A stretch of 64,000 nucleotides of DNA from Gammaproteobacteria bacterium (GTDB lineage: Bacteria; Pseudomonadota; Gammaproteobacteria; GRL18), in assembly GCA_015488755.1 (NCBI GenBank), contig WFNB01000023.1, positions 1-64,000 on the forward strand. The letters are read 5' to 3'. This document shows positions 63,249-64,000 of the stretch, piece by piece; within the stretch, counting starts at the first letter, position 1; each line of letters begins with the position of its first letter. A model generated the notes under the pieces. That model was not told where the DNA came from. It saw only the letters and a list, made by a program, of their open reading frames with translations, and did no database searches. The translations under genes and the position numbers were made by a program.

Positions 63249-64000
63249 TTATAAGGTATTAATTTTATATTTTTCTTTAAATTTTCGGATTAACGCTAAA
63301 GAGACAATATTGAGTAATAAGGTCACAAAAAATAAGATTAAACCCAGAGCAAAAGCGGACAAAGTATCGGGTGAATTAAATTCATGATCACCGACTAATG
63401 AATCAACAATTCGAACAGTAACGGTGGTCATATCTTCAAGGATATTCCATGATAAATTGGGACGTAGACCAGCGGCCATAACAACGATCATGGTTTCACC
63501 TAAAGCCTTAGATAAACCTAATAAAGTAGCTGATATAATCCCTGGTAAGGCAGAAGGAATAACAATATGACTAATGGTTTCACTCATGGTCATACCTAAG
63601 GCAAGAGAAGCCTTACGTTGTGAATCAGGAACGGCTTGTATCACATCATCACTTAAAGATGAAATAATTGGGATGATCATAATGCCCATAACAATACCAC
63701 TGGCTAGGGCACTATTAAATGAAGCATGGATACCTAATAAGGAGAAAAAATTAACAATAGCCGGAGCAACAGTAATGGCGGCAAAAAAACCATACACAAC
63801 AGTTGGAATACCGGCCAGTATTTCTAATAAGGGTTTCAGTTTGTTTCGTGTGCTGGGTGTGGCATATTCACTCATAAAAATAGCACTACCAAGACCAATA
63901 GGTAAAGCAACAGACATGGCAATAAAAGTAATAATAAAGGTACCAGAAAAAATAGGTAGGGCACCGAACTTACTATTAGCAACACCGGGTGACCACTCTG
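63249..64000 (-). CDS. pstC: Phosphate ABC transporter permease PstC, partial
   Basis: The gene continues past the right edge. The track's ATG at 63917 is internal: the frame remains open upstream with EWSPGVANSKFGALPIFSG, which is standard PstC sequence. Visible parts include PIGLGSAIFMSEY, ILAGIPTVVYGFFAA and the EAA loop AVPDSQRKASLALGMT. It precedes pstA by 26 nt. PstS and the phoBR regulators would lie further upstream. Confidence 0.92.
   Translation of the reverse strand, partial: EWSPGVANSKFGALPIFSGTFIITFIAMSVALPIGLGSAIFMSEYATPSTRNKLKPLLEILAGIPTVVYGFFAAITVAPAIVNFFSLLGIHASFNSALASGIVMGIMIIPIISSLSDDVIQAVPDSQRKASLALGMTMSETISHIVIPSALPGIISATLLGLSKALGETMIVVMAAGLRPNLSWNILEDMTTVTVRIVDSLVGDHEFNSPDTLSAFALGLILFFVTLLLNIVSLALIRKFKEKYKINTL

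Overview
The window reads as a piece of an AT-rich gammaproteobacterial chromosome. The gyrA-serC-serA-pheA-hisC-tyrA run, the pncC-recA pair and a pst-phoU operon are standard gammaproteobacterial content. A polyunsaturated fatty acid (Pfa) synthase suggests a marine, cold, deep-sea or host-associated lifestyle. A 2-oxoacid:ferredoxin oxidoreductase joined to a full Rnf complex suggests low-oxygen, ferredoxin-based metabolism. Sulfur-oxidising gammaproteobacteria, including symbionts, would fit, but no sulfur-oxidation gene lies in the window, so that placement is inference. I saw no rRNA, tRNA or CRISPR array.

Layout. 1-12.4 kb: the Pfa synthase, with the 3' part of pfaA (ACP repeats, KR, DH-like), a pfaC that carries the acyltransferase normally found in PfaB, and the enoyl reductase pfaD. 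12.4-16.7 kb: a chemoreceptor and a SulP anion transporter. 16.9-25.3 kb: gyrA, then serine and aromatic amino acid biosynthesis genes. The usual aroA-cmk-rpsA continuation is missing; two short unrecognised ORFs stand in its place. 25.9-33.8 kb: mixed genes (degenerate P-loop protein, two DUF4139-type secreted paralogues, DUF4197, TatD, a secreted protein, PilZ). 33.9-37.7 kb: pncC, recA, an IS200-type remnant and a PrpE-type acyl-CoA synthetase.

38.2-57.8 kb is the most unusual part: about 20 kb of closely packed genes on one strand. It encodes an SdhB/TfrB-like iron-sulfur protein, an SdhA-like flavoprotein, a NuoF-like protein, KorA, KorB, a large unrecognised protein with a C-terminal ferredoxin motif, RnfB, a 1609-residue pyruvate:ferredoxin oxidoreductase (PFOR)-like protein that appears to lack the catalytic motifs, RnfC-D-G-E-A, and a small Cys-rich membrane protein. 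The content suggests one electron-transfer module linking 2-oxoglutarate/2-oxoacid chemistry, a fumarate/succinate-type flavoprotein, NAD(H) and ferredoxin to ion-pumping Rnf. The two PFOR-like proteins share a C-terminal tail and are the best candidates for an undescribed component. 57.9-59.8 kb holds a secreted protein and a repeat lipoprotein. 59.8-64 kb, on the minus strand, holds pstC(partial)-pstA-pstB and two phoU-family genes.

Repeats: three copies of a 142-bp element with 13-bp perfect terminal inverted repeats (12.4, 30.0 and 38.0 kb), plus a related longer palindromic element after the PilZ gene and a fragment of its end near the IS200 remnant. All calls come from reading the sequence and family knowledge; no database search was run.
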